Shown here: in pieces, positions 1-12,730 of the stretch
Numbering within the stretch: the stretch's first letter is position 1
How the letters are laid out: every line of letters begins with the position of its first letter
Source of the DNA: Dioscorea cayenensis subsp. rotundata
Lineage: Eukaryota > Streptophyta > Magnoliopsida > Dioscoreales > Dioscoreaceae
Direction of reading: 5' to 3'
DNA length: 64,000 bases
Assembly (NCBI RefSeq): GCF_009730915.1
Contig: NC_052489.1
Location: 23,181,916 to 23,245,915 of the forward strand
Program-made: the position numbers and the translations under genes
Notes under the pieces: generated by a model
Databases searched by the model: none
What the model saw: the letters and a program-made list of their open reading frames with translations, nothing else
What the model was told of the DNA's origin: nothing

Positions 1-1293
1 GCGACTCTCTCACCCTTTTGTAGTAATAAATTATCCTTATGACTAAATTATAAATGTGTAATTCAAACATATATACGTGTGTGTATTAGAAGTACAAGCT
101 TTTATATGTCGAACATTTTCTTTTCTTGTTGACTGTATCTGCAATTTGTAATAATGTCATTCGTATGTCTTAAAATTGGAAGAGAAGGCGAAATATTTTT
201 GAAAAAGATTAAATTCAAAGGACTGTACTGTACGAGAGTCTCTTTAATTTTCTTCCAAATTACTTTCGATGTTTGTACGGACGAGACGCCAATGAATTCA
301 CATATAATTGCAGGGTTAATGAACCAAATAAATCCAACCGAAATTCTAGGGCATTTGCGTTTCTCATTTATATACAAATTGCAAAATCATTTATTATATA
401 GGTTGAATCATTAAATAACTTTATTAAATAAACATCATTTCTCTGGCTTATATTATAATCACTTTTTCCAAATCTAAATAAAACATGTTTCAGACATAAT
501 TTTTTTATAAATATATAATTCAAAATATAATGCTAAATCATAAATAGGCATATAATATAATAGGATAGAGTAACTTCATAAAGATGTATATAATAGGATA
601 GAGTTACTTCATAAAGATATATATATATATATATATAAATTTCATGAATCACAAGAGGCAATGAAACAGATCCGGAGACAAACCACACAAGGGGGACAGC
701 CACACAAAGCCACCTAGCCGTGTCGACAGAGACCTGATGAAAAGCGCTCTTACTATGGATTTGAGGCCTACCCACCGATGATGCTGCAACGCGACGCCAC
801 CAGTGGGTTTCATACACAAAGAAGAAGTGAACCAAGTAACCCAACCCCAAACCCAACAAACAAGAAGGCTCCCACCAAACCAAACACCCAAATGGACCAC
901 AACAACAAACAACGCCAAAAGGAGACAATAAGCAAAATCCCAATTAAAAGCAGCACCTGCTCAGCTGTGCCCTCACATGCCCTCCTCATGTACCACTCCC
1001 TCTTTCTCTCTCTCTCTCTTATGAGTTATGATTCCCTCCCACCACCAATCCCACTCGCTTAACACATTTTTATCAAACACCATGCCTGCCTGCCTGCCTG
1101 TCTGTCCTCAAGCGTCAATCACAACACAAGTGGGCTTCTTTTCAACTACGCCGTAGAAAAACGAACAAATCAAAATCAAAATCCACAGACCACTCGAATG
1201 CTAAGCGAGAAAATTAAAACCGGAAAATATAAAAAAAGAAAAAAGAAAAAAATAAAAATAACAGCACGAATTATCGAACAGGGAACGGAACGC
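1..1293. other. Intergenic, AT-rich, no gene seen
   Basis: No coding region is supported here. The stretch holds a two-copy tandem repeat of period 33 bp (about 556-619, core TAGGATAGAGTWACTTCATA) that ends in an (AT)n run near 618-638. It also has a CT run at 1004-1019 and a short TGCC/TGTC repeat at 1083-1106. The right part is downstream of the minus-strand FLA gene and would contain its 3' UTR. I saw no clear polyadenylation signal there. Confidence 0.6.
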
Positions 1294-2580
1294 TCACAAA
1301 ACGGAAACCAGTGCCACGATGATGGAGATAAGAGAAATTAGGGTTCCGGCAAGCATCGCCGGAGCTGCGGATTTGTCGTCAGCTGCCTTCTCATCAGCTG
1401 CTGGGGCATCTGATGGTGATTCAGTTGCAGGAGAAGAAGCTGGCGGCGCGGGTGGAGAGTGATGCTTTTTCGGGTGGGCTTTTGCCTTTTTCGGTGATGG
1501 AGCTGGGGCCTCGACTGGCGACGGAGTCGGTGATGGCGGGGTTGCTGCTGGTCCTGGTGCTGGGGCCGGCGAGGGTGCTTTGCCGAAGAGCTCGACGGGC
1601 AGGAGAATGCTGTCAACGGTGAGTACACAGACAGGGGTGTCATCCAGAATGGTGCTGGCGACGCGGGAGCTGTCAACGCCGGTGCTAAGGCTAACATCGT
1701 CGCCTCGAGTGACGACACCGAGGTCGTACTTTCCGGCTCCGCTGGAGGCCATAGTGGCAAGCCGACCAGTCGCCGTCTTCAACGACGCTTTGGGGGTGTA
1801 AGACGCCAGCGCATGGTACTGAAGGACCGTGACGAGCTCTGCACTAGAAAGGGATGCCAGATCGGGGATGCCCGGAGCCTTGAAGGCCTCGTCATTGGGA
1901 GCGAAAAGGGTGAGGCCCTTAGTCATGGCGGACTCGAAGATCTTGAGGACACCAGAGGAGGAAAGAAGGGAGGCGAAGGTCTTGCACCCGGCCTTCTCGA
2001 GAAGCCCGGTGAGGTTGGAACCGGAGGCGGTGGGGGCGTCAAGAAGGCCTGGGAAAGTGATCGGCGCGGAGATCTCGACGACGGAGAGGTTGTACGGTTC
2101 CTCTTTGATGGCTTTGGTGTAAGTAGCATCAGGTTTGGAGCCGGGAGCGGCGGAGGCGAAGGCGACCTTGCCACCGCGCTGATTGGTGATGTTCACAAAC
2201 CCTAGGTTACCGGGCTCGTTGCCGGTGGTCTGGAGGAGCGTGGTGGAGAGGACGGCGCCGCCCTGGAGGTTGTGGAGCTTGGCGGGATCGAAGTAGTCGA
2301 GGAGAGTGAGAAGCTGGAGAGCGTTCTTGATGGCGGCGAGAGGGCGTTTGGCGGCGAGAGCCGCCATGGCGGCATTGGGAAGCACGAGGCACGTCACCGT
2401 ATCACGGGAGTTGATCTCGTCGGCGACCTTAGTTTGCGTGAGATAACTATTATACAGGCTGTAGTCCGGGAAGCCATCGAGGATGGCGGTGATGTTATGA
2501 GCGTCACCGGCCGGTGACCACACCACCACCATTAGAGATACGAGAAGGATCGAGAAGAAGGTATGCTTCCCTTCCGCCAT
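1294..2580 (-). CDS. Fasciclin-like arabinogalactan protein (FLA8/FLA10 type)
   Basis: Single-exon gene of 428 residues encoding a GPI-anchored cell-surface proteoglycan thought to act in wall adhesion and signalling. Residues 1-27 form a signal peptide ([17 protein letters not shown] core). Two FAS1 domains follow (roughly 28-170 and 185-330). The first starts HNITAIL and contains GFVNIT; the second contains [15 protein letters not shown] and a YHAL motif. A proline/alanine-rich AGP-glycomodule segment (about 333-395, with repeated APAPSP-like units) leads to a hydrophobic C-terminus ([20 protein letters not shown]) typical of a GPI signal. Several N-x-S/T sites occur in the FAS1 domains. 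Domain order and length match Arabidopsis FLA8/FLA10 as I remember them. The ATG is the first in frame after a CT-rich leader. GC content is much higher than the flanks. Family assignment is secure; the exact orthologue is not. Confidence 0.95.
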   Translation of the reverse strand: MAEGKHTFFSILLVSLMVVVWSPAGDAHNITAILDGFPDYSLYNSYLTQTKVADEINSRDTVTCLVLPNAAMAALAAKRPLAAIKNALQLLTLLDYFDPAKLHNLQGGAVLSTTLLQTTGNEPGNLGFVNITNQRGGKVAFASAAPGSKPDATYTKAIKEEPYNLSVVEISAPITFPGLLDAPTASGSNLTGLLEKAGCKTFASLLSSSGVLKIFESAMTKGLTLFAPNDEAFKAPGIPDLASLSSAELVTVLQYHALASYTPKASLKTATGRLATMASSGAGKYDLGVVTRGDDVSLSTGVDSSRVASTILDDTPVCVLTVDSILLPVELFGKAPSPAPAPGPAATPPSPTPSPVEAPAPSPKKAKAHPKKHHSPPAPPASSPATESPSDAPAADEKAADDKSAAPAMLAGTLISLISIIVALVSVL

Positions 2581-2630
2581 TGCTATGAACTCCAGAAGCT
2601 TAGCTACTCTTGCTTCTTTGCGAGGGTGAA

Positions 2631-2654
2631 AGAGAGAGAGAGAGAGAATATAAG
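2631..2654 (-). promoter_or_regulatory. CT-rich leader and weak TATA-like box of the FLA gene
   Basis: On the minus strand a TATA-like CTTATATTC (2646-2654) sits directly before a (CT)n tract (2631-2647), 50-70 bp upstream of the FLA start codon. The arrangement fits a short pyrimidine-rich plant 5' UTR. The TATA match is weak and no transcript evidence is available. Confidence 0.3.
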
Positions 2655-2659
2655 GTTGG

Positions 2660-3645
2660 GGTTGGGTTAGGTTAAGGTAACCAGGGTTAAGCGGAGAGTT
2701 AGTGTGGGGTTTAGGAGCAACGGCACGTGACGTTGCCGAAAGATGAGAGAGGAGATCTGGCCGTTGATCAATTCTAGCCGTTGTTGGAGGTCATCCACCG
2801 TTAGATTTGCCTCGGAAGTAGTACTACGAAGAGGTTCATTTCCCGAGGCGGGATGGATTTGAAGGAACGCGTCGGTAGCTAGTGCTCAGCCGGAAATGGA
2901 CAACACTGCCCCCATGTGCTTGTGTTTGTGTGAATGAACTTTTATTTGGTTATTTAAATAATATATATATATATATTATTATTTTTTGTTTTCATCGTAA
3001 CAATTATTTTTCATTATTTAAAAAATATGTAAAATTAGTTGGATATTGAGGAGAGTTGTTAACTTTAGTGGTGGATGACAGTGTGGCTTCTTCACTGGTG
3101 ATGAAAGGTGGAGTGATAGCGCTTTTTCTTTGTTTAAGCTTTTTGGATTTGACAAAGAGCATGGGATAGAAATGTGAGGTTGATTGGTGTGTGATATCAT
3201 GATTTGTGATGTCGACTAAGAAGTTCTTTCAGAATCTATACTTTTTTCAAGATTTATTTAGGCTTTTTTGGGATGTTGATTCTGTTTGTTTTGTTCTTTA
3301 AATTTTTAAGGTAAAAATAAACTTCATCTTTACACTAGGAAATTATGAATTTGTTAAAACTTAAATATTTGAAATTCAAGTAACTGACCAAAACTCATGG
3401 AGGCCCCACAGAAAAGTGTATGTTCTTGTAAATTTTTATTACATCTGATTATGTTAGTAGTTGCACCAATCTCTGTGCAAGCATTTTATTTTGAAATATT
3501 AATGTTGCTTTGTGTGAAGATATAGTAATAACATATTTTACTAGCATTAACTTGTTCACATGGTAACACCCATGCTAGGGCTACAAATGATCCAAGACAT
3601 TTGCAACCTACTCAAACCTCAGCTCGGAAAAAACTCATTAATTAA
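2660..3645. other. Intergenic between FLA promoter and a MITE
   Basis: Upstream region of the minus-strand FLA gene, then ordinary AT-rich sequence. An (AT)n run lies near 2961-2976. No coding region is supported; the short open frame near 3018-3200 has no recognisable domain. From about 3580 the sequence belongs to a degenerate repeat with CAGCTCGG-type motifs that continues at 4514-5030 beyond the inserted element. Confidence 0.5.
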
Positions 3646-3805
3646 AGCACTGTTTGGTTATCTATAACCAAAATTATATATAATACAGTGTAATTGATGT
3701 TAGTTTTGTTGTAACTAAGAATGATATATTTATTTTTTATTTGTTTGGTTTGATATAAGTTTAAATGTATAGTTACCATATAAGTGAGTCGGTGAGATTA
3801 TCCCC

Positions 3806-3837
<32 letters not shown>

Positions 3838-4513
3838 TATTATTAATTATTTAATACTTTTCATTAAAAATAATTTATTTAAAAAATAATTAATAAATTT
3901 AATAAATTAAAAAATATTTAATATTTCTTTAATTTTATTACTTGAAAAAAATTATAATTAATTTCATTAATTTTATAAAAACAATTATGATAAAATATTT
4001 AATTATATAAATACTAAACTATAAAAAATATAATATTTATTTAATTTATTACTTAAAAATAATTTTTAATTAATTTTTAAAACAATATAATATTTTCAAT
4101 ACTAAAAAAATATTTTTTCATAAAAATATTTAATCATATAAATAGTAAATTATTAAAATATTTAATATTTATTTAATTTTATTACTTTAAAATATTTTTA
4201 TAATTATTTTTAAAAGAATATAATATTTTCAATAAAAAAATATTTTTGTCATAAAAAATTATATTTGTTTAATTTTATTACTTAAAAATATTTTTATAAT
4301 TAAATTTAAAGATAATTTACTTTATTAAATATTTTAGAATTAAATACATGATGAGTGGATATCACTTAATTTTACTATATCGGTAAAAGTGGATGAGATG
4401 TAAGTTCACTTACATATAAGTCGAACTTTTACATCAAACTAAATACTCACTTGCATGTAAAACCACTTATATTACAACTATTTTTAGTTATTTACATGTA
4501 ACCAAACAATCCC
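3646..4513. mobile_element. Tourist-like MITE (PIF/Harbinger type)
   Basis: The element is 868 bp and AT-rich. Left end AGCACTGTTTGGTTA (from 3646) and right end TAACCAAACAATCCC (to 4513) are imperfect terminal inverted repeats. Each is flanked by TAA (3643-3645 and 4514-4516), the usual 3-bp target duplication of PIF/Harbinger elements. The interior is low complexity (TTTA repeats at 3811-3840) and has no coding capacity. It interrupts an older repeat rich in GAGCT/CGAGC words, which resumes at 4514. Confidence 0.6.
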
Positions 4514-5030
4514 TAAATGAGCTGAGTTTGAGCTTAACTTTTGAGTGAATTATTAAACAAACTGAAGTTGAGCCACTTGTTGCTCAGCTCGTTAAGACTT
4601 GGAAACCTTGTCAGAAGCTTGATAAACGAACAAGCTCGTGAGCAAGCTTTACAAGCCTACTAACGGGCTTACTCTTGAGCTTGCTAAACAAACTTAACTC
4701 ACTAGACTACTAACTATTATGTTAAACAAACCTAATAATGAACTTACTAGTCGCAAACATGCTAAACGAGTTTGCTAAATGAATATTCTTTTCTAATGGA
4801 TTTATGTATTAAAAATAATTTATTAATAATAGTTATTATGATTTATTATTTTTTATACTTCTTTTGAGGCAATCTTGAAGTGAGCTCGAGCTTAGTTTGT
4901 TTTTACCATAAACGAGCTTCTTTTCGAGCAAAGTTTGAATCGAGCTTGAGCTTGTAGCTAGCCTAATTCTGTCGAGCCGAGTTTAAACACTTCAAAGCTC
5001 GACTCGACTCAGCTTTGTTATAGTCATAAT
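4514..5030. repeat. Degenerate GAGCTCGAG-type repeat interrupted by the MITE
   Basis: The flank is full of diverged copies of words such as GAGCTTGAGCTT, GAGCTCG and TTCGAGC, ending in a cluster with CGAGCCGAG and CTCGACTCGACTC. Matching words occur just left of the MITE (3600-3630). I read this as one older dispersed element split by the MITE at 3646-4513. Its class cannot be told from sequence alone. Confidence 0.35.
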
Positions 5031-5795
5031 CCATATTGTGGCCAGAAAAGAAGACTGGTTTGCGTTAATAATAATGTCTCACTTTTAATTTTGCGTTAAG
5101 CTAGAACAAAGCCTGATTTAATTGAATATTTATCTAAACAAATAGAAAACCACTCAAACTAAATTGCTTTTTTTTATTAAAATATAAAATAAGAAAATAA
5201 GTATAGAAACATTATGATAGTCGCCTTATGTATAATGTAGTAACTCATCCAAGACAAATTTCAAAATAATATAAATTAAAAAGGTTGACGGTTTCATGCC
5301 GGTGCAGTCAAGCTTAAAACTAACCTCAGCTGGCGTAACTCATTAGCCAACTCACTCAACCCTAATCCAAACAGCAATAGCAAGTAAATCAACCTCGATC
5401 TTTACAACTAAACATATCAGTAACATTCCTATACACACCACGATGTAAATTAACGTATGCAGATACTCCTAAATATTCTAATAGCAATTATTCTATTTAA
5501 AAATTTAATTTTAAAGTCAATATATATTTTTTTTAAGTTATGCATTTAAACAACCATTGATTCAAAAATGTATATATTTATCATAGTAGCTTATTCTAGT
5601 TGTTCATATACTCTACTATATAGTTAATAGCTGTGAGTTCACCCTTGATTCCGGGTATAATCAAGCTAATAACGAGTGAGAGTTTAGCCCAACACAGGGG
5701 GAAAGGTTAAATATCTTGAACATTTTTTATTTTTTAATGAGAGGTAAATTGGTTCTTTTTCTCTTATTATAGATTATTTATTTCAAGAAAAAATT

Positions 5796-5837
<42 letters not shown>

Positions 5838-5838
5838 T
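5031..5838. other. Intergenic, AT-rich, with (TAA)n microsatellite
   Basis: No gene is seen. A (TAA/ATA)n microsatellite runs at about 5803-5835 and abuts the Mutator-type MITE that starts at 5839. The rest is ordinary AT-rich sequence. Confidence 0.5.
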
Positions 5839-6215
5839 GGGGTTTTTGCAGGCATACCCCTAAAAAATTTTGAAATTACATATTTACCCCTGAATAAAAG
5901 TTAATTGCATACATACCTTTGAATAATATACATAATTGCGTATATACCCTTGCATTAACAAACAACAAATATATAAAATTACCATTATACCATTGCATAT
6001 ATACCCTTGAAAAGTTTTTTTAAGTTGTACAAGGGTTATTTTGGACCTTTTGTATATCTTAATCCAAGTTATAACCATACTTTGATTACCGAAATCTAAC
6101 TATAGGGGCATACCCGTAATTACTTATATTTTTCAGGGATATATATATAATTATATTTTTTCTAGTGTAAATATGTAATTATAGAACTTTTGATGTGTTT
6201 ATAACTAATTCTCCC
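5839..6215. mobile_element. Mutator-type MITE with 9-bp target duplication
   Basis: This 377-bp element begins GGGGTTTTTGCAGGCAT and ends TAACTAATTCTCCC. Both ends read inward through similar words on opposite strands (AATTACATATTTACCCC on the left, its diverged reverse complement near 6155-6185 on the right). The nonamer TAATAAAAT flanks it on both sides (5830-5838 and 6216-6224). A 9-bp duplication is the Mutator signature. The left flank is a TAA microsatellite, which weakens the duplication evidence. There is no coding capacity. Confidence 0.6.
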
Positions 6216-6417
6216 TAATAAAATATGAGAATGAGATTTTGTTTGTTTCTTTTTTTTAATTACATTGTGTTCGGTTATCAATTATGAAAATTAAGTAATG
6301 GAGTATAATGAATCACCAGTAGATCAATGCATTCATTTCCATATTCAATCCATTAGCCTGTTAACGGCCCAGATTGGTCCTTTTTCCAATCTCGTGGATT
6401 CAAGTTCAACCATGCTG

Positions 6418-6424
6418 ACGTGTC
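6418..6424 (+). promoter_or_regulatory. ACGTGTC (ABRE/G-box-like) upstream of NEET gene
   Basis: An ACGTGTC word lies 107 bp before the NEET start codon and about 65 bp before the probable TATA box. It matches the core of ABRE/G-box elements bound by plant bZIP factors. Function is inferred from the motif and position only. Confidence 0.3.
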
Positions 6425-6487
6425 CTCATTCTCAGCCTCCTTTTCCCATTCGTATATCCAACCGCCATCCAAAACAAGCTCCACAGA

Positions 6488-6493
6488 TATAAA
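6488..6493 (+). promoter_or_regulatory. TATA box of NEET gene
   Basis: TATAAA inside GATATAAAGAG lies 38-43 bp before the start codon and immediately before a (GA)n leader (6509-6525). It would place transcription start near 6518 and leaves a very short 5' UTR. It supports 6531 as the translation start. Confidence 0.45.
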
Positions 6494-6530
6494 GAGAGAC
6501 CCAGAGAACGAGAGAGAGAGAGAGAATTTA

Positions 6531-6979
6531 ATGGCAATGGCGTCTTCGATCGTGGTTGGGATGAAGCCAAGTTTGGGCTACTACGGAGTAGCAGAGGTCC
6601 TCAGATCGAGACAACAGCAGCCGCAGCCGCAGCCGCAGCGGCAGGGAACCCGAAGAATGGCGGTTCTGGTGCGAGCCCAAGGAACGATAAACCCCGAGAT
6701 CCGCAAGGACGAGGCCAAGGTCGTCGATTCCGTCCTCGTCTCCGACCTCTCTAAACCTCTCACTGCGTATTGCCGGTATAAATATAATAACCTCTCGATT
6801 TCAATTGCTTCTCTTGTTTTCCTCCCTTTTGGTTTGGATTGCTTGATTCTATTGGGATGAGGGTTTTGGTTTTCAGGTGCTGGAGATCGGGGACATTCCC
6901 TTTGTGCGATGGAAGCCATGTGAAGCATAATAAGGAGACTGGGGATAATGTTGGGCCTTTGCTTCTCAAGACTAAGTGA
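6531..6979 (+). CDS. NEET (CDGSH) iron-sulfur protein, At-NEET-like
   Basis: Two exons, 6531-6775 and 6877-6979, with a 101-bp GT-AG intron, give a 115-residue protein. The splice joins ...TAYCR to [14 protein letters not shown] in frame. The 3Cys-1His 2Fe-2S ligand set (C-x-C, then C and H of CDGSH) is complete and spans the intron junction. The first 45-50 residues are rich in Q, P, R and S and look like an organelle transit peptide. The plant homologue is reported in chloroplasts and mitochondria and acts in Fe-S/iron and ROS homeostasis. The conserved [16 protein letters not shown] segment precedes the cluster domain and the protein ends [19 protein letters not shown]-rich stretch encodes QQQPQPQPQ. 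Length and motifs match the family well. Confidence 0.93.
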
Positions 6980-9900
6980 TTGCAAGATAAGTCCTTTTGA
7001 TTTTTTAGGGCTTTTAATGAATTGAGCTATATATTAATTTATTATGCTGTTATTGTTTCTTATGACTATCACTTTAATTACACTTTTATTTTGAGGTTTT
7101 TGTCCAAAAATTTTAGATTAGGCCATGTGTGATTGTTGTGCTTTGAAGTGTCTAGCATTTAGAAGATTGGATTGGTAGAGGAGTAATTGGAATTAAATTT
7201 ACAATTTTGAGGGATTGGGGATTGGAATTTGAATTTTTTTTTTTTAAGTAACCTTTAACACCTGCCCTATAATTGGGAGGCGTTTATTTCGGTGGGAGCA
7301 GAGAGAAATTGGCGAAGTCAAATCATTTTCCTCCGTTGTTTTGGTGTTTTTTTTTTTCATAAAGGGAGAGAAGTGTGATTTCCACTACTTCAAACTAAAG
7401 TGGAATTTTAACTAAATCAACTTCAATAATTTTTTTTTACTAAAATAGGTGAAAGTGAGTTATAAAAAAAAAAACCAACTTCCCTCCACTTATAGTCCTT
7501 TTTTTAAACTCACAAAAAATCATCCAGGCCAAAATCTCAAATTTCATTCTCATTTCTTGACAAATACATATCAAAAATATTAGAAGTGATATCAGTTCCC
7601 CCACTTCAAAGAAGTTGTTGAAGATTTGCCTTGAATTTTTTAAAAAGCCAATGGCCTAATTATTTTTTGAAGAGACAGTTACATATAACCCTTATTTTAT
7701 TTTTTATTTTTTCTGAGGGTGTTGAATATTTGTTTATATATATATATATTAACCACCCAAAATTAATTAGGGTTTTGAAGAAAGCTTCTTAAAGAGGTAG
7801 GAATCTTGTTTTTTCTTGGAGTGCTCTTCTTTGTTCCGGATTACTTCTCCAGCAAGACTCCTTGTTTTTCGAATTATCTCTCATATTTTTGTAAGTCTCT
7901 CTTATATTTTTCCTCTTCTTCACAGAGTGGATTGCTTTGGGTTGTGTCATCCGTGGTTTTTCCCTTTTGTGAGTTTCCATGTAAATCTGTGTGTTATTTA
8001 TTTATTCTTCTGATTTTTTGGCTTGTATTGGTGATTATCTGCTTGTCTGCTAGATTTGGATTATCTTTTTGTGTTCTTTGATTGCTCTTATATTATTCAC
8101 TGCACATATTGGATCACCCTATTTCCATATAGAAATAGAGGGAAAATTTTCTAATTTCATTCTAACTTTCTGACAAATGAACACTAAAAGTACTATAATA
8201 AGTGATATCATTTCCCATGACATTTTCCTCTACTTCCCTGCAATGATTGCTCCCTTGATGACATTGTTGTTATTTTAGCTTTTCGTAGAAATCTGAAATG
8301 AATATAACAATCGAGTAATGGGAATTAAAATTAGAATAGATTTGTGATAGGTTGTTTCTTTAGGGAGTATATTGATGGAAGATCAAGGGGGTGAATTAAA
8401 TTCATTAATTTTTTTGAATTCTCAAAATTTGAGCAAACACGAGTTTTTTTAAAAAAAAAAGAGCTTTAATCCTGATTAAGTACTTCCATCTCAATCTAGG
8501 AGCAGCTTAGGCCAGATTAAGAGGTATAAAAATTCCTTTGTATCCTTTTCGTGTCACATCTTTTTCTTCTCTTGTTCATCAACCACAATTCATATAATTG
8601 ATTCTTATTAACATGTTCATGTAGTTTTGTTTCAATATACTATTGTGCTTTACTTTATGTATAATAATATCTATTTTGTAAATAATATATACAATGTAAA
8701 TATATTCAACAATAATTAGATTTTTTAAATGATAACATGTGCAATTATAAATATATGAATGATGTTAATATGAATATAATGACAATTATAATTATAATTA
8801 TTAATTATTATTTTTACTTAATGTATAACATTTATGTGCAATGAGGTGTAAACTTGTTAAATTTGGAAAAAAAAAAAACTCTTGAATCAAAATCTCCACT
8901 TTGACTCCTCTATCAAACACTAAGCGAGGATTAAAGGCTTTTACTGCCTTAATCCAATCCACTTTAATCCTCCATCCAAATACCCTCTTGCTGCCTTGCA
9001 GAACATGAAACTGGGGTTGAAAGCCTCATGACATTGTTGTTAGTGTAAATCAATGTTGAGCTTGCCTGAGAAATCTAAAATGAATAAGTTGTTCTGCAGT
9101 AATAAATGTCAAAGTGACGATAAACAATTTAGAAATAGTGATTAAATTTACAATCCTGAGACTTTTCAATTTGGGTTAATTCAATGAACATGATCATCTG
9201 AGATGAATGTTAAGGGATTGTTGTTACTGCTAAACAATAGTGCATTGCATGAATGATGACATTGTTGTTCAGTAATAAATCTCAAGTGACCAGGTATCAT
9301 GCAAATAACTATGACAGCATTTGTGTACTTGTCAATTGTTGAATAAGGAAAGAAGAAGATTGTGGTTTTCCTGCTTTCAATTAGTGAGGCTGTTAAGGAA
9401 GGTTTTGTGCCATGATTCATTTTTTGAATTATGCTCAAGTTTTATCTAGTCATGGAATTTAATGAGGTTGATCAAAGTCCATTTGAGCCGTGCAATTAGA
9501 AAAGCTCACAATGAATTAGTACATTTAACAGGTGCTAAGCTACCAACCACTTTCAAGCTAGTCCTGATCATCTCTCATAAGTAACAACAGGACATCTTCA
9601 ACAAAGAGAAGAAAATGTTTTGAGTGTTTAGAAGTTCTTTGCAAGTGTCTTTACTAGTGTGATTTTGCTTGCAAATGGTGTTTGAGGTTATTATTGGACA
9701 ATTCTCAGTTGAGTTGTTTCATTTATGTCAATTGAAGATGAAATATTTAGGGATCTGGCACTGGCACAAGTTGAAATTACTTCAATAGTTATAACCCATG
9801 AAAGAAAGAAAGACACTTCAATGCCCAATATTGTCTAGTTGTTATATTTAGCACTTTGTACTATGTGAGTGTGGTTGAATGCATTGGAATAGTACACCAC

Positions 9901-12730
9901 TTTCGAATCTAGTACGAACACAAAGGTTGGAGGAAAAGTACATGAAGTAGGCCTTCTGAGTTCTGATCTAAAGTTATGACAAGAGCATTATGTCGGTGTT
10001 GATAGCCTTGTTTTTAAAGGGTCAATAAAAAAATGAATAAATTATTAAAATATATTAAAAGTAAAACAAAGGCATACAGAAGAGATTGATAAAAGGTAGA
10101 TCAAGTGAGAGACACTTCAGTGTTTTTTTAGCTTGGGTAAAACGTAAGCTCAATTCTTCACCCTCGTTTAGGGTTGAGAGCACTAAGTGATTGAATGCGC
10201 TCTTTATTAGTTAAATAAATCTTTTCAGTAGAGTCCGTTCGCTACAGATATCTGTGATCACAGATTTGATCAAATTGAGTCTCCTTTGTTAAAAAGACTA
10301 AAGAAAAAAAATTTAAATAGATGAAGTTTTATAAAATGAGATTGCAATAAATAGACTGTAAATCAGAAAATTTCACTTTTAGAATTGCCTTGTTATGAAT
10401 GTTTAAATCTCTGATTCGGGGAAATAGTCACCACTAGATCTTCTTCTGTGAAGGCAGTCTCATCACTTGGTAAATTTCCTTCCAAACAAATAAGTTTTGG
10501 TGAAGTTAGCTTCCAACTCAGTCATCTTTTCGAAAACATATAAGATCAACTTGATAATCCTAAGATTCTCCAAACCTCTCATAATAATAAGTTAACAACC
10601 AATAAATCATCAGCATAATGCAAATTATACTGCTGGCATACTCCCCAAGAGGACACCCACCAAAATTTTGAAATGCGTATGTATGAACATTTCAGAGTAC
10701 ATTGGTTATCAGAACGAACAACGGAGGAGAAAACAGGTCATCAATATCTTACATTGTTTTTTTTAATAACATGTTCTAAGTGAAATTGTTTTCATAAACA
10801 AAAAAAAAAAAAAAACTTTTGGAAAGTGGGCAAAAGGACATGTTAATCTTTTGGTTTTGGAATGGAAAGGAAATGGGTATGGAAGAGGGTTTTTTCTTTA
10901 TTAAATTTTGTTTTTATCTCCTTTTCGCTGCCACGCTTGCTTCTGGTATGAGTTGTCAATGAAGTGACCCGAAGCATCCACCAAATTGTCCCAATTCTTT
11001 ACACTTCTTTCTAGACATCACAATAGAGCTGCAGATGATAACATAAATGCATTAATGTTTACACTATTAACTATAATAGAGTTTACAAATAGTGTATGAA
11101 AGTTTGATTAGATGCAATTTTCATTTTATTTTTATTTATTTCTTTATTTCTTTATTTCTAAAGATTTCATAGCAGGAAAAAAAAAATATACAAAAATAAA
11201 TAAAAGCATGCAAGATAAAATAAAAGGCAGAAGAAGTGTTTAAGTTGGCATGATGATGAGAAATGATGTAGGTGAACATGGGTAAGGATGAGCGAGGACG
11301 GAACAGGCCATGTGGACTCATGTTTGTAATAAAACGGGCTGTTTATTGATCATCAATTTGAGTCGCTTTCCACGGACCAGACTATTCCCGGATCGGAACC
11401 ATATTGGGACCAGCCCGGACTAGCCCGGACTTTGGTAATCTAGTGAATGATTTCCCCTCATTCAATGCCATTTCTTGTGCATTATTAACTCTTGTAGTTG
11501 TTCAATCATCCTTTATTAGTTGATTTGTTATTGCAAATGTAGTTCTAGTTTTACTTCAATGTTGATTATGACTTCAAAATTATGAACTAGGAGTTATAAT
11601 CAAACTCAAAACAAAGACATGTTAGTGCATATGGGAATTCCCCCACCGTCAGACAAAAAAAAAAAAAGAAAAGAAAAGAAAAAAAAACCTGTTTTAGTTA
11701 AATAATTTATGATATTGCCGTGAAAGAATATCTATATATATATTGGTGAATTAAGATTCAATAAAACCGTTGCATCACGTAGTATTTTATCTTCTTCAAA
11801 TTAATTTTTTTTTATTTTTTGAAATAAAATTTTTATTATCTAAATCTGTAAATTATAAATTAATGTGAAAACTATTGACATCATGTGATTTTGATGTATA
11901 TAAAATCTAATATGATGTTACCGTTTATACAATCATTCCTCATTGTAAATTATATAGTAGGAACCCGTGAATAAATAATTTTTTTTGATAAATTTGACCA
12001 TTTTTAAAAAAAAATAATTATTTACATATCCTGTGAAAAATGGATAGTTATTAATACACCTAGTAAAAATCATGGCAATATATATATATATATATTAAAA
12101 TGAATAAATCACTAAAATTATTAAAAAAAACAAAAAACAAATACATACCAGCATGGTAGATAAAAACAAATAAAATAGTTGTGATACAAATTGCTCCATG
12201 ACCCATCAGTAGTGGCGATTGGCATATATGTATAAAATATTTTTGAACTTTGTGTTTGTGTTTTTTCTGCTTCTGATATAAATGCATAAAAAAAAAAAAA
12301 AATTTAGTCCACACAGTAGCAAAATTTACTTTTAAAATTTTTTGGTCTTCTAAGATAAAGACCAAAATACTTTTGGTCTTTGTGATTGAAAGAGAAACAA
12401 TAGCAAAATTTACTCCCACAAAATAGTCCACAGAGTCATTTTTAAAATATTTAAATCCTCAAATAAAAACTCAAAGTTTCTGTTAAAAAAATTTAGCAAG
12501 ATATAACAACATACTCTTTTCTCTAATAAAACACTTATTATTCTCCATTTAATTACCATTTGTTCCATTTTTATTTCGACTTTTATTTCCATTATTATTA
12601 TTTATTTTTAAACTTAGTTACTGATATAATATTACATTTCAATCCTGCTTTGATTGCACCAGCTTTCCCTTCGCGTGTCTGGTACCGTCCCCACTACACC
12701 TCCAGCTCTACCGATCCCCACATCTACGTC
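6980..12730. other. Long intergenic region without a supported gene
   Basis: AT-rich throughout, with many short homopolymer and AT tracts (7734-7752, 11735-11745, 12078-12095). I found no conserved domain in any open frame. Two segments, 7539-7606 and 8152-8218, are diverged copies of one another (AATTTCATTCT...TGACAAAT...AGTGATATCA...TTCCC). The word GACATTGTTGTT recurs near 8260, 9029 and 9258. The 11330-11450 segment has repeated GCCCGGACTAGCCCGGACT. These look like old decayed repeats. The end (12560-12730) is the distal promoter of the GT47 gene. Confidence 0.5.

Noticed and set aside
7806-8081. Hydrophobic 91-codon frame resembling a membrane protein
   Set aside because: It is a translation of T-rich sequence (Phe/Leu/Ser); another phase gives an equally hydrophobic peptide and no family is recognised.
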